Positions 40,099 to 49,670 of a stretch of 64,000 nt of DNA are shown in pieces. The notes under the pieces were generated by a model. It worked only from the letters and a program-made list of their open reading frames with translations. It had not been told where the DNA came from and ran no database searches. Made by a program: the position numbers and the translations under genes. Within the stretch, counting starts at the first letter, position 1, and the number at the start of each line of letters is the position of its first letter. Source of the stretch: Limnoglobus roseus. Its GTDB lineage: Bacteria > Planctomycetota > Planctomycetia > Gemmatales > Gemmataceae. The stretch is from positions 4,588,001 through 4,652,000 of the forward strand of contig NZ_CP042425.1 in NCBI RefSeq assembly GCF_008254045.1. The letters are read 5' to 3'.

Positions 40099-41193
40099 CT
40101 ACTTCGCCCCGAGGCAGTACAGCGATCCCTTCTCGGTGCCGATCAGGATGCAATCCGGGCCGACGGCCGGCGAGCCGGTGACGGCACTGTCCAGGTTGAT
40201 CTCTTGAACCTTCCGGCCGGTCTTCAGGTCGAGGGCGTAGAAGTTGCCGTCGTTCGACAGGCAGCCGACGTACACCCGCTCGCCGACGATCACCGGCGAG
40301 CCGTCCACCATGCCGTCGGTGGCGAAGTGCCACTTTTCCTTGCCGAACTGCCGGTCGAGGGCGTACACCTTCTTGTCCTCGCTCGCGGTCACGACGAGCT
40401 TATCCGTGACGGCCGCCGAGGAGTAAAACGGTTGCTGCCGTCGGGGTGCCTCGAACCACCAGACCTTCTTCGCGGCCTTCAGGTCGATCGCCACGACCTG
40501 CGACTTGCCCATCGTGCCAACGTAGGCCGTGTCGCCGAAGACGGCCGTCGTCGCCGCCGCTTGGTCGTCGAGGTACAGGTTCGAGATTTCCTTGCCGGTC
40601 TTCGCGTCGAGGATGTGGAAGACGCTGTCGCACCCCGCCACGAACGTCCGGTCGCCCACGACCGTCGGTGTGCCGTTTGACCCGCCGTCAATGGCGAACT
40701 CCCACACCTTCTTGCCGTCCGGCCCGACGCAGTACAGCGGAATGTCCCGCGACCCGAGCAGGACGTTCTCGCCGTGGAAGTTGACGCCGGACTTGATCGC
40801 CCCTTCAACGGTGAATTCCCAAACCTTCGCCCCGTCCGCGGCGTTCACGCAGAAGAGTTTGCCGTCGGCCGTGCCGACGTACACGCGACCCTTACGGACG
40901 GCCGGCGACGCTTGCACCGGCGAGCCGAGGCCGACCTTCCACTTTTGCTGGCCGGTCTTCAGGTCGATGGCGTAGAAGTGCTTGTCGGCCGACCCGATGT
41001 AGACGACGCCGTCGACGATGGCTGGTGCGCCTTCGATCGCGTTGCCGGTCTTGAACCGCCACCGCTCGTCGAGTTGGTCGGGCAGCTTGGCGTCGGCGAC
41101 ACCCAACCCGTCCGGCGTGCCGCGGAAGATGGGCCAGTCGGCGGCCGGAAGCAGGGGCGTCAAAAGCGCGAGAGTGAGCAGGGATCGCAACAT
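40099..41193 (-). CDS. Secreted PQQ-like beta-propeller protein
   Basis: The 364-residue protein has a signal peptide (MLRSLLTLALLTPLLPA) and then repeated blades of the form V.G..Y.G..D....A.D..TG...W, as in IVDGVVYIGSADKHFYAIDL. This is the PQQ-binding-like/WD-type propeller of quinoprotein dehydrogenases and BamB. I see no catalytic domain or heme site, so it is more likely a binding or scaffold propeller than a dehydrogenase. It starts 105 bp downstream of the alcohol dehydrogenase stop, beyond a hairpin, and ends against sugE. Confidence 0.88.
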   Translation of the reverse strand: MLRSLLTLALLTPLLPAADWPIFRGTPDGLGVADAKLPDQLDERWRFKTGNAIEGAPAIVDGVVYIGSADKHFYAIDLKTGQQKWKVGLGSPVQASPAVRKGRVYVGTADGKLFCVNAADGAKVWEFTVEGAIKSGVNFHGENVLLGSRDIPLYCVGPDGKKVWEFAIDGGSNGTPTVVGDRTFVAGCDSVFHILDAKTGKEISNLYLDDQAAATTAVFGDTAYVGTMGKSQVVAIDLKAAKKVWWFEAPRRQQPFYSSAAVTDKLVVTASEDKKVYALDRQFGKEKWHFATDGMVDGSPVIVGERVYVGCLSNDGNFYALDLKTGRKVQEINLDSAVTGSPAVGPDCILIGTEKGSLYCLGAK

Positions 41194-41218
41194 GTCACAC
41201 CGATGGAAATGAAGGGGT

Positions 41219-41295
41219 GAAGGGGTGGCACGGTGAAAGGGTGATAAAGGCAGAAGACCTGGTCTTCTCACCCCTTCACCGTGTCACCCTTCATC
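41219..41295 (-). terminator. Nested hairpin after the iron alcohol dehydrogenase gene
   Basis: An imperfect long stem (left side 41219-41244, right side 41269-41295, built from GAAGGGGTG-like units) encloses an inner hairpin AGAAGA/TCTTCT at 41252-41268. It begins 3 bp after the alcohol dehydrogenase stop. There is no U-tract. Probably a 3'-end or processing signal. Confidence 0.5.
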
Positions 41296-41297
41296 TG

Positions 41298-42437
41298 CTA
41301 CCACGCCGCCCGGTAGATCTCTAGGATGTCCGACTCGTCCACGCGGCGGGGGTTGAAGCGGGCCGTCCACTGTTGGTTCGCCTCGTGGGCGAGCAGCGGC
41401 AGGATGCCCTCGTCCACGCCGATGTCCTTGAGCGAAAGCGGTAAGCCGGCGGCGAACACCATTCGCGAGAGGCGGTCGGCCAGTCGTTCCGGGGCAACGT
41501 GGGCGCTCGGCTCACCGATCAGCTGCGCGTAAAGCTCGCCCGCCATCGGCCCGTTGAACCGCACCACGTGCGGGAGCATCAGGCCGATGGCGACGCCGTG
41601 TGTGACGCCGTAGTGGGCGGTCAGTGGGTTCGCGCAACTGTGGCAGACGCCGAGCATCGCGGACTCGATCGCCATGCCGGCAAAGTGTGCGCCGAGTTGC
41701 ATCGCGGACCGGGCGGAGAGGTTGGTCGGCTGGCTGAGGACCGTTTCGAAACTCGGCTCCAGGTGCCGCCACGCGGCGAGCGAGTAGGTGCGGGAAACCG
41801 GGTTCGCCTTGACGCAAACGAACGACTCGACGGCGTGGGCGACGGCGTCGATGCCGGTGACGGCCGTGACCGTCCGCGGTTGCGAGAGCGTCACTTCCGG
41901 GTCGAGGATCGAGATGCGGAACGCGGCCTTCTTGTCGCCGCACGCCATTTTCATGTGCGACGAGGCGTCGGTGATGAGCGCGTAACTTTGGGCCTCGCTG
42001 CCGGTGCCGGCCGTCGTCGGCACGCCGACGCTCGGGAGCATCGGCTTCGTCGCCTTGTCGTGGCCCTTGTAGTCGGCCATCCGGCCGCCGTTGGTGTAGA
42101 GGAAGTTGATCCCCTTCGCGCAGTCCATGCTGGACCCGCCGCCGACGGCGACGATCAGGTCGATGTCAGCCGCCTTTGCGGTCGCCACGCCGTCGGCCAC
42201 TTCTTTCTCGGTTGGGTTCTCCTTCACGCGGTCGAAGACGGTGACTTCGTACCCAGCTTGCCGGAGCGACTTCGTCGCCCGCTGCGGGTGGCCGGCGTGC
42301 GCGAGGCCGGGGTCGGTGACGAGCAGGACGCGCGACCCCGGGAGCGAGCGGGTCAGCTCGCCGAGGCGGTTCAGCGCGCCGCACTCGAACACGATGCGGC
42401 CGAGCGGCTGGATGTCAAACGCGGGGGGTGTGGCCAT
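41298..42437 (-). CDS. Iron-containing alcohol dehydrogenase
   Basis: The 379-residue group III alcohol dehydrogenase has the NAD-binding GGGSSMDCAKG motif, PTTAGTGSEAQSYA, and the metal-ligand pattern GIDAVAHAVES ... CHSCANPLTAHYGVTHG with the conserved Asp and His residues. It should interconvert an aldehyde and an alcohol with NAD(P)H. The ATG at 42437 lies inside the end of the aldehyde dehydrogenase gene (23-bp overlap), so the two are coupled. With the adenylating enzyme further upstream it suggests an acid-to-aldehyde-to-alcohol route; the substrate is not evident. Confidence 0.9.
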   Translation of the reverse strand: MATPPAFDIQPLGRIVFECGALNRLGELTRSLPGSRVLLVTDPGLAHAGHPQRATKSLRQAGYEVTVFDRVKENPTEKEVADGVATAKAADIDLIVAVGGGSSMDCAKGINFLYTNGGRMADYKGHDKATKPMLPSVGVPTTAGTGSEAQSYALITDASSHMKMACGDKKAAFRISILDPEVTLSQPRTVTAVTGIDAVAHAVESFVCVKANPVSRTYSLAAWRHLEPSFETVLSQPTNLSARSAMQLGAHFAGMAIESAMLGVCHSCANPLTAHYGVTHGVAIGLMLPHVVRFNGPMAGELYAQLIGEPSAHVAPERLADRLSRMVFAAGLPLSLKDIGVDEGILPLLAHEANQQWTARFNPRRVDESDILEIYRAAW

Positions 42438-43854
42438 CGGCAATCTGGAGGGCACGTTGTTTGTAAAGGTGGGTGAAGAGATTGCCTTCATGCGGCTGGT
42501 CCCAGGTCAGCCGGTTGGTCGGCAACGGCCCGATGTTAAGACGCTCGATGGTGGGGCACGCCAAGGCCGCACCGATGAAGCTCGCGTCGTTGCTGATGAC
42601 GGTTGCGGCCAGGGTGTACCCGATCCGCTTCAGCACGTCCGCTTGGGGGCATTCTATCACGCTGGCATAGGGGAAGAGGAATTCCTTGTTCGCCAGCGGG
42701 TGTTCCGGCGTCTCGCAGCGGATGACGGTCGGCAACAGGTACGCGATGCGGCCGTCCTTCACCAGCCGCGGCGAGCCGCGGAGTTTCTCGGTCACGTCCA
42801 CCGCACCGGGCGTTTTCAGGGCCTCGTCGATCATGTTGTTGATCGCCTCCGCCACCTCCGGCTTCGCGAACGCGCTGATTTCGCAGGCCGGGTCGTCCCA
42901 CGCCCGCGGCTTCATGCCCGCCAACTTCTTGGCGAGAGCCTCGGCGATCTTGTCGCCGTTCTTCGGCGTCCAGATGGCGGAGGCGTTCACGCACGCCCGC
43001 CCGCCGTTGGCGGCGACGGCTTCCACGAAAAGGTCGGTGTATTTCTCGTAATTGTCGGCCTCGTCCTCGCCGAAGATGAGCTTGCTGTAGCCGGTGCCGT
43101 GAATCTCGACGCGGTGGTCGTTCTTGTACGGGGCCATCGTGCGGTCGTCGCCGAAGGCCATGCTGCGGCCGCACAGCCGAAGGATGTCGCCCGCCCCGGC
43201 GTGATCGGCCGGCAGGAAGGCCATGAAGTGCGCTGGGATGCCGGCTTTGATGAACGCCTGGAGGACGCGGTAAGGCGTCCACGGCTCTTCGCGGCCGGGC
43301 TTGAGCAGCAGCGGAATCTTGAACGCGAGCGTCGGCACCCACAGGGAATGCACGCCCGGCGAGTTCGACGGCAGCACGGCCCCGAACACGTCGGTCGTTG
43401 GGTAGAACGCCTGCATCCGCCCGGCCTTCGTGGAGTACCCCTTGTCGAGCGCCTCCACGTCCAGCCCGCGGGTCAGACCGCCAACGACTTCCTCGATGTT
43501 GTTGAGGACGTAGTGGACCTTGCGGGCGTTGCGGTCGCAGAAGACCATCGGCGAGCCGGTCGTGGCCGACAGGTTGCGGACGTAATCGGCGAAGCTCAGC
43601 TCCGCGTCGCCGCAGGGGAGGGTGGCGTTGAGGAAGTAGTCGGCCGCCTTCTTGTACATCGCCAGGATGTCGCGGATCGGGATGGCGGCGAGTTCCTTGT
43701 GGGCGCGCTCGCACGTGCCGATGTCGCGGGCGATCTGGCTGCCCGTGACCTGGCTGACTTCCGCGACCGGCTCGCCGGTGACGTGGTGGACCAGCGTCGC
43801 CTTGTCGAGGCTCGTGTACGGCTTGCCGAAGCGGAGAGCGGGAATGCGGATCAT
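42415..43854 (-). CDS. Aldehyde dehydrogenase superfamily protein, possibly acylating
   Basis: The 479-residue protein has the ALDH fold. GAVLPSNSPGVHS and KPGREEPWTP correspond to the NAD-binding region, and GGRACVNAS places the catalytic thiol at Cys288. Where typical ALDHs have the ELGGKS segment this protein has EIHGTGYSK, and the sequence is distant from classic aldehyde dehydrogenases. Together with the adjacent PaaK-like ligase and alcohol dehydrogenase, I infer that it reduces an acyl thioester or acyl-enzyme to an aldehyde, like acylating ALDHs or LuxC. An oxidative role is also possible. Confidence 0.8.
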   Translation of the reverse strand: MIRIPALRFGKPYTSLDKATLVHHVTGEPVAEVSQVTGSQIARDIGTCERAHKELAAIPIRDILAMYKKAADYFLNATLPCGDAELSFADYVRNLSATTGSPMVFCDRNARKVHYVLNNIEEVVGGLTRGLDVEALDKGYSTKAGRMQAFYPTTDVFGAVLPSNSPGVHSLWVPTLAFKIPLLLKPGREEPWTPYRVLQAFIKAGIPAHFMAFLPADHAGAGDILRLCGRSMAFGDDRTMAPYKNDHRVEIHGTGYSKLIFGEDEADNYEKYTDLFVEAVAANGGRACVNASAIWTPKNGDKIAEALAKKLAGMKPRAWDDPACEISAFAKPEVAEAINNMIDEALKTPGAVDVTEKLRGSPRLVKDGRIAYLLPTVIRCETPEHPLANKEFLFPYASVIECPQADVLKRIGYTLAATVISNDASFIGAALACPTIERLNIGPLPTNRLTWDQPHEGNLFTHLYKQRALQIADGHTPRV

Positions 43855-43916
43855 GGGAATCGAATCGCCTGCAAAAAGGATCCGCCGGGCTGCGGTGCCC
43901 GGCGGGAGAGTTGGGA

Positions 43917-45104
43917 TCAGTACACGCCGACCACGGTGCCGCCGGCCAGTGCCGCGAACGGGCGGACGCCGCTAACGCCGTCCCACGGGTACTTCTCGTA
44001 CGGCTTCTCGCGCTCGCCCTCGTCGCGCTCTGGGAAGCGGGGGACGAAGAACTCCTTCGTCAGCGTCGTCAGCAGCACGCGGCCGGTCGCGCCGTAGGGG
44101 ACGATCTCGTCGAAGTTGTCCGGGTTCACGACCTGGATGACGGCCCGCGGTTGCGGGGCGTAGTACGTGATCTTGAAGCCGTCGTCCGGGCCGATCGGCT
44201 TACTGCACGCGAGGCCCATGAGCGTGTTGCCGTAGGTCGGCGTCATGTACACGTCGCCGTTGTCGAGCATCTCCTCGTAGGCTTCCCGAGTGAACTGCGG
44301 CGTGAACTCGGTCCCGCCGCTGAAGATGCCGATGATGCCCGCGGCCTTGATCGACCGTAGCCCGCCCGCCGGGATCGGCTTGCCGAGGGAGCGGAACTTG
44401 TCTTCGAGCTTGCCGTTCCGCAGGGCCTCGTCGAACGCGGCGAGGAGCTTTGGCGTCGTGAACATGCACTTGATGTCGTGCCCGCCGGCCAGCACGGTGA
44501 GGGCCTGCTCGATGCAGTGCTCCTTGTAGGCGTTGGCCTCGGAAATCTTGCGGTCCTTGATGCACTTCACGACCCAACGCGGGTCGAGGTCCACGGCGAA
44601 GCAGATGCCGCCGCGGTACTGCGCCAGGTGCTCGATCGCCAGCCGCAGCCGCCGCGGGCCGGACGGCCCGAGCATGAGCCAGTTGCTCCCGCGGGGGAAC
44701 GCCTTGTCCGGCAGCGTGTCGGACATCATCTCGTAGTCGATCTTGAAGTCGTCGATGACGATCCGCGACTTCGGCAGGCCGGTCGTGCCGCCGGTTTCGA
44801 AGACGTACACGCCGCGATCGGCGTAAGCCTTCGGCACCCACTTGCGGACGGGGCCGCCACGGAGCCACTCGTCCTCGAAGATCGGGAACCGCTTGATGTC
44901 GTCGAAGGTCTTGACGTCCGTCAGCGGGTTGAAGTCGAACGTCTTGGCCTTCTCCAGCCAGAACGGCGTGCCGGTCTCCGGGCTGAAGTGCCAGCGGACG
45001 GTCTCGACGAAGTGCGCGTCCAACTGCTTCCGGGCGTTCGCCAACTTTTCGTCGAACGTCGCGCCGGTCACGGGCGTCGGCTTGCCGGGGGTGTCGGGTA
45101 ACAC
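43917..45104 (-). CDS. PaaK/LuxE-like adenylate-forming enzyme
   Basis: The 395-residue protein has the adenylate-forming P-loop FETGGTTGLPKSR near residue 110, the segment GIFSGGTEFTPQF in the middle, and MTPTYGNTLMGLA before the C-terminal domain. It resembles the phenylacetate-CoA ligase (PaaK/CapK) branch, which activates acids with ATP and passes them to CoA or a protein thiol. It lies 62 bp upstream of the ALDH gene, so its product may be the substrate of that enzyme. The GTG start at 45104 is used. The acid substrate is unknown. Confidence 0.8.
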   Translation of the reverse strand: MLPDTPGKPTPVTGATFDEKLANARKQLDAHFVETVRWHFSPETGTPFWLEKAKTFDFNPLTDVKTFDDIKRFPIFEDEWLRGGPVRKWVPKAYADRGVYVFETGGTTGLPKSRIVIDDFKIDYEMMSDTLPDKAFPRGSNWLMLGPSGPRRLRLAIEHLAQYRGGICFAVDLDPRWVVKCIKDRKISEANAYKEHCIEQALTVLAGGHDIKCMFTTPKLLAAFDEALRNGKLEDKFRSLGKPIPAGGLRSIKAAGIIGIFSGGTEFTPQFTREAYEEMLDNGDVYMTPTYGNTLMGLACSKPIGPDDGFKITYYAPQPRAVIQVVNPDNFDEIVPYGATGRVLLTTLTKEFFVPRFPERDEGEREKPYEKYPWDGVSGVRPFAALAGGTVVGVY

Positions 45105-45146
45105 AGGTGGTCCTTGCGAAAGGGCGGGGGGGTTGAGTCATCATAT

Positions 45147-45184
45147 CCCGGTCGGCCGCGGCATTTCACCCGCGGCCGGCCGGG
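45147..45184 (-). terminator. Hairpin downstream of a PQQ-like gene
   Basis: A 15-bp stem (45147-45161 with 45170-45184, one G-T pair) with an 8-base loop starts 6 bp after the stop at 45191. It has no U-tract. It separates the two propeller genes from the adenylating-enzyme gene, so the block may be more than one transcript. Confidence 0.6.
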
Positions 45185-45190
45185 TCGGGG

Positions 45191-47173
45191 TTATTTCTTC
45201 TTGAAGGCGTACAGCGACTTCTCGGTCATCACGTACAGCACGTCGTCGGCGATGACCGGCGTGCTGCGGATGGCCGCGTCGAACTCGACCTTGTTGAGCA
45301 GGTACTTCGCCTCGACCTGCTTCCGCTTCGCGAGCATCTTCTTGCGGAAGTCCTTCTCGTCGGTCGCGTCCGGGTTGTCGAGTTCGTCGATCACGTCGTG
45401 CTTGGTTTCGTGCTTGAAGACGAACAACTCGCCCGACTCGGTCGCCAGGAAGATCTTGCCGTCGGCGTAGTACGGCGACCCCCAGATCGACCCCTTCGTG
45501 TCGAACTGCCAGAACTTCTTGCCGGTCTTGGCGTCGAGGCAGTGCAGGAGGCCTTGCAGTTCCGAGATGTACAGCACGCCGTCCACGAGGCACGCGGTGC
45601 TCATGGTCCGGCCGAAGCTGAAGTCGCGGTTGACGAACTTCCGGCGGTCCTCGCCGCCGTAGTGCCAGACGACCGCCGAGTTCGGGTTCGGCTTCGACGT
45701 GACCTTACCCCCCTCGGACTTGTCCGCGAGCACGGGGGAAATGTCCCCCTTCTTGCCGGTCGGGTCGAAGCAGAAGAAGTGGGCGATGCCGGTGAAGTGT
45801 TCCGGGTCCTGGCCGGTGCCGATGTAAATCTTGTTGTCATAGATGACGGCCGTGCCGATGAAGTCGCTCCGCGTGCCGCTGCCGCCGAGTTCGTACTTGG
45901 AATCCTTCGGGTTGGCGTCGAACTTCCAGAGCAGGTCGCCGGTGTCGGGCGTGAGGCCGTACACCCAGCCGTCGCCGGCCGGGAAGATGACCGTCTTGAC
46001 GCCGCCGAACACGCCGTAGGCCGGGTTCGACCACTGGCCGTGCATGATGTTCTTGCCGGGCAGGGCCGAGCGCCAGAGGAGCTTGCCGGTGTGCTTGTTC
46101 AGGGCGATGAAACTCGGTGCGTCCGGGGCGGGGATGTTAATGTGCCCCTCGTCCACGCCGTTGCCGGTGTTGGTGTACAGGATGTCGCCGATGATGAGCG
46201 GGCACCCAGCCGACATGTTGTGCGGCGACACGGCGGCGTCCCGCATCATGTCGAACTCCCAGATCACGTCCGCGTCGGTCGGGTCTTTGTACTCGGTCGG
46301 CTTCTTGGTCACCGGGTCGGTTTGGCGCATGCCCCGCCCCTGCATCCCGTTGGCCATGCCGTCCAGGTCCACGCAGACCACGGTGCAGCGGTTGCTGACG
46401 TAGTACGCCCGGTTGCCCTCAATGGTCGGCGTGGCGCACACGCCTTCCTTCGGCCAGTCGTGGACGTTGCCCGATTCGAGCTTGTTGTGGACCGCCTGCC
46501 AGAGGAACTTGCCGTCAGCGGCGTTGAAGCACATCATCACGCCGCGGTCGATCGGCGATTCTTCACCGTCCGCGTTCTTGGCCGAGTCGCGGGGGTTGCG
46601 GGGCCGCTCGTTGTTCGTCCCGCACAGCACCTTGCCGTTGGCGATGGTCGGCCCGCCGTAGGCCCGCGAACCGAGGTCGGCCTTCCAGAGTTGTTCGGGA
46701 CCGTCCGGTTCCGGCTTCTCGGGAATGTTCTTGGCGACCAAGTTCACCATGTTCCGGCTCGGCCCGCCGCCGAACATCGGCAGGGGTGCGGCCGGCTTCG
46801 CGGCGGGTTCCTGTTCGCCCTTGACGGTGGTGGCGGCGGGCGCCGACGGTGCCCCGCCCGTATTGGGCGGGTCGATCTTCGCGGAGACTGGCTTGGTCGG
46901 TTCTGACTTCACGGGCGCCGGAATAGGCTTGACTTCGGCCGACACCGCCGGTGTCGGCTTCGGGGCATCTTCTTTTTTCGCCGGCACGCTGGGGGCGGGT
47001 GCCTCCTTCCCGGCATCGGGCTTCGGCGTCTCGACTTTTGCGACCGCAACGGGCGACGGGGCCGCGGTCGGCGGGGTAGACTTGTCCCGGACCAGCGGCG
47101 AGGAGTAGATCGCGCCGGCAATCGCGCCGACCGACACTAGCCCCGCCAGCGTTCCGCGTACGACTCGTTCCAT
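45191..47173 (-). CDS. Membrane-anchored PQQ-like beta-propeller protein with Pro-rich stalk
   Basis: The 660-residue protein has an N-terminal hydrophobic segment (RGTLAGLVSVGAIAGAIY, about 6-23), then about 110 residues rich in Pro, Ala and Lys that look like an extended stalk. A beta-propeller from about residue 150 follows. Blade motifs include LWKADLGSRAYGGPTIANG and LHCLDAKTGKKFWQFDTKG. The C-terminus carries a charged helical insert near 575-615 and a final blade. No heme motif or dehydrogenase catalytic domain was seen. It probably sits on the outer face of the inner membrane. It follows the 805-residue propeller gene by 36 bp. Confidence 0.87.
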   Translation of the reverse strand: MERVVRGTLAGLVSVGAIAGAIYSSPLVRDKSTPPTAAPSPVAVAKVETPKPDAGKEAPAPSVPAKKEDAPKPTPAVSAEVKPIPAPVKSEPTKPVSAKIDPPNTGGAPSAPAATTVKGEQEPAAKPAAPLPMFGGGPSRNMVNLVAKNIPEKPEPDGPEQLWKADLGSRAYGGPTIANGKVLCGTNNERPRNPRDSAKNADGEESPIDRGVMMCFNAADGKFLWQAVHNKLESGNVHDWPKEGVCATPTIEGNRAYYVSNRCTVVCVDLDGMANGMQGRGMRQTDPVTKKPTEYKDPTDADVIWEFDMMRDAAVSPHNMSAGCPLIIGDILYTNTGNGVDEGHINIPAPDAPSFIALNKHTGKLLWRSALPGKNIMHGQWSNPAYGVFGGVKTVIFPAGDGWVYGLTPDTGDLLWKFDANPKDSKYELGGSGTRSDFIGTAVIYDNKIYIGTGQDPEHFTGIAHFFCFDPTGKKGDISPVLADKSEGGKVTSKPNPNSAVVWHYGGEDRRKFVNRDFSFGRTMSTACLVDGVLYISELQGLLHCLDAKTGKKFWQFDTKGSIWGSPYYADGKIFLATESGELFVFKHETKHDVIDELDNPDATDEKDFRKKMLAKRKQVEAKYLLNKVEFDAAIRSTPVIADDVLYVMTEKSLYAFKKK

Positions 47174-47209
47174 GTTGTGCTCTCTTGAAAGGGGTGCGGG
47201 CGGACCGCG

Positions 47210-49627
47210 TTACTTGTTGGGGGTGACGGCAATGTTGTCGTAGTAAATGTCCGACCCGGCGTCGGGGGCGGCGACGTTGGACACGTACCCGTACACGCCG
47301 GCGGCACCTTCCAGGTTCGGGCTGGGGTCGCTGAACGTGACCGTCCACTTCTCCGGTTCGGGTTGGCCCTTCTCCCAGACCTTGCCCTTGATCTCCGCGT
47401 TCTTCCCGACCACGGCGACGGTCAGTTTCATGTGGTACCAGGTGTCCTTCTTCCACGGGAAGGCGATCACCTCGCTGATCCGCGGGCGGGCTTCCCAGGT
47501 CGTGAGCCGGATGGTGTGCTGGCCGTTGTGGGACGGGTCGTTCTTCCCGTCGAGGATGAGCGTGTACCGGCTGGCGACCAGGCCCATGTCCGGGCACTTG
47601 CCGCGGACTTCGGTCCCCATCAGGTCGCCTTCGATCAAGTAGCCGCTGGAGTTTGTCGGCGTGCAGTAGCCGTTGGCCTTTGCCACCGGCGGGGCACCGT
47701 TCGTGTTGACCTTCGATAACACCGTCTCGCCGGTCGGCAGCTTTTTGACGAGGAACTTGCCCTGCGTGTTGACCCACCCGCCGGGGACGGCCCCGACCGG
47801 CACCTTGTCGAAGTCTTGCTTGTACGGGATCTGCGGCACGACCCGCACGCGGGCGCGGGCCGTCATCGCACCGTCCTTCACCGCGACGTACCCACTTTGG
47901 CCGGGCGGCATCGCGTCGATCTTCAACTCGATGTCGTTCCCCTTCGGCGTGATCGTGGCCTTCATCGGCGGCGGTCCGGCGGGGGCCGCGGCCGGCGGCG
48001 GTGTTCCCGCCGCGGTTGCGGGCGGCGTCATCGGCATCGGGGCCATCGGCGTGGGAGCCGGAGCGGGCGGAACCGGCGGGGCGGGCAGACTCCACACCGG
48101 CATGGCTCCGGCGGGCGGGTCCACTTCACGCCCGTTCGCGTCCAAATAATGCAGCTTCACCGCCACGGTCGCGCCGGGCTTCGTCGTCGTCTCGAACGGG
48201 TAAATACGGATCGACGTGGGGGCCGCGTCCTTCTTGAACGGCGTTTCTGGCTGAAGGGAGATCGGCTTCCAGTTGCCCGGCTTGGCGTTCGGGTCGCCGA
48301 CGCAGTAGGTGTCGAACTGGGTGGAGAAGTACAACCGGCCGTCCACCGCGATCGGCGTCCCGTGCGTTTCGCAGAAGCCCGGCTGACCCGTCGGCACGCG
48401 GAACGTGAATTCCTGCGTGTCCGCCTCGTCCGGTTGCTTGTTGCCGTTCAACTTGATGACTGCCAGCTTCGCGGTCACGTCGAAGATGTACACCTTGTTG
48501 TCCGCGATCAGCGGCGCGCCGCGGGCGACGGTGCCGTACTTGTACGTCCACAACTTCTTGCCGGTCTTGCCGTCGAAGCAGAACAACTCCGCCCCGTCGT
48601 CCGGAATGTACAGTTTGCCGTCGGCGAACGCGGGCGAGGACAGGCCGAAGCGGTTCGACCGGCGGTACTCCCACACGAGCTTCGGCTTCAGCGTCTTCGG
48701 GTCGATCTGCGAACCGTCCACGCAGACGACGCGGCCGATCGGGCCGCCTTCGGGGTTTTCTTCGCCGTGGGCACAATAGACGAGGTTGCCGTCGACCACC
48801 GGGGACGGGTTAATCGCCCCGGACCCGAAGTGATACGTCCACACGCGCTCGCCGGTGCGAACCTTCAAGGCGTGCATCGCGCCGTCCGCCCCGCCCTGGA
48901 TGAACAACCGCTGGCCGCCGATGACGGCGATGACCGGGTTCGATTGGTAGGTGCTGAGAACCCGCAGCTTCGGTTCGGGTTCCGTAATCCACACCACCTC
49001 GCCGGTCGCGCCGTCGAACGCGAGGTACCGGCCGGCCCCCTTCGCCAAGTCGCCCCAGCTGGAGACGACGCACCCGACGATGACGAGGCCACTGTCGAAG
49101 ATCGGCGACGAGATGCGGCCGCCGTAGCCGGTGAACCGGCCGAACTCTTCGCTGAGTTGCCGCCGCCAGACCACCTTGCCGTCGGTGTCGAGGCAGAGCA
49201 CCTCGCCGGACGTGGTGTGGGCGTAGACCCGCTTGTTCTCGGGGTCCGCAGTCATCGTCGTCCAGCCGAGGCGGCCCGTGACCACGTCGGCGTGGTAGAC
49301 GTTCATGTTGTGGTGCCAGACCGCCTCGCCGGTGGTCGCGTCGAGGCAACTGACCCGCTCGCCTTCCGTGAGCAGGCCGATGTCGAAGGCGTTCAGGAAG
49401 AACAGCCGATTGCCGACCTTGATCGGGGCGGACCGGCCGCCGACGGGCTTCTTCCAAATGAGGCCGTTCTTGCCGACGGCGTCGAGCGAGAACGAGTCCG
49501 GCAGGTTCACACCGTTCACGTGGCCGTCCTGTTCGGGACCACGCCAGTGAACCCAGTCGGTCGCGGGGGCGCTCGTCGCCACGAGCAGCAGCGCGAGGAA
49601 GGGGAGGGGGAAGCGTCCGGCCGACAT
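47210..49627 (-). CDS. Large secreted PQQ-like beta-propeller protein
   Basis: The 805-residue protein has a signal peptide (FPLPFLALLLVATSAPATD) and opens with WVHWRGPEQDGHVNG, the family start seen also in the 421-residue paralogue at 51004. Propeller blades occupy about residues 40-450. A Pro/Ala/Met-rich linker (about 525-565) leads to a C-terminal domain of about 200 residues with a YDNIAVTP end that looks like a laminin-G/concanavalin-type sandwich. A substrate-binding or adhesive role on the cell surface is possible. A strong AGGAG precedes the ATG. Confidence 0.87.
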   Translation of the reverse strand: MSAGRFPLPFLALLLVATSAPATDWVHWRGPEQDGHVNGVNLPDSFSLDAVGKNGLIWKKPVGGRSAPIKVGNRLFFLNAFDIGLLTEGERVSCLDATTGEAVWHHNMNVYHADVVTGRLGWTTMTADPENKRVYAHTTSGEVLCLDTDGKVVWRRQLSEEFGRFTGYGGRISSPIFDSGLVIVGCVVSSWGDLAKGAGRYLAFDGATGEVVWITEPEPKLRVLSTYQSNPVIAVIGGQRLFIQGGADGAMHALKVRTGERVWTYHFGSGAINPSPVVDGNLVYCAHGEENPEGGPIGRVVCVDGSQIDPKTLKPKLVWEYRRSNRFGLSSPAFADGKLYIPDDGAELFCFDGKTGKKLWTYKYGTVARGAPLIADNKVYIFDVTAKLAVIKLNGNKQPDEADTQEFTFRVPTGQPGFCETHGTPIAVDGRLYFSTQFDTYCVGDPNAKPGNWKPISLQPETPFKKDAAPTSIRIYPFETTTKPGATVAVKLHYLDANGREVDPPAGAMPVWSLPAPPVPPAPAPTPMAPMPMTPPATAAGTPPPAAAPAGPPPMKATITPKGNDIELKIDAMPPGQSGYVAVKDGAMTARARVRVVPQIPYKQDFDKVPVGAVPGGWVNTQGKFLVKKLPTGETVLSKVNTNGAPPVAKANGYCTPTNSSGYLIEGDLMGTEVRGKCPDMGLVASRYTLILDGKNDPSHNGQHTIRLTTWEARPRISEVIAFPWKKDTWYHMKLTVAVVGKNAEIKGKVWEKGQPEPEKWTVTFSDPSPNLEGAAGVYGYVSNVAAPDAGSDIYYDNIAVTPNK

Positions 49628-49670
49628 TCGTGAGTCTCCTCGGGACGGGTGATCGGGCAGGGTGGGGCGG

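Noticed and set aside
43917..45104. Confident assignment as luxE
   Set aside because: Only the adenylate-forming P-loop and general fold are clear. The PaaK branch fits equally well, so the LuxE/LuxC analogy is kept as an inference.
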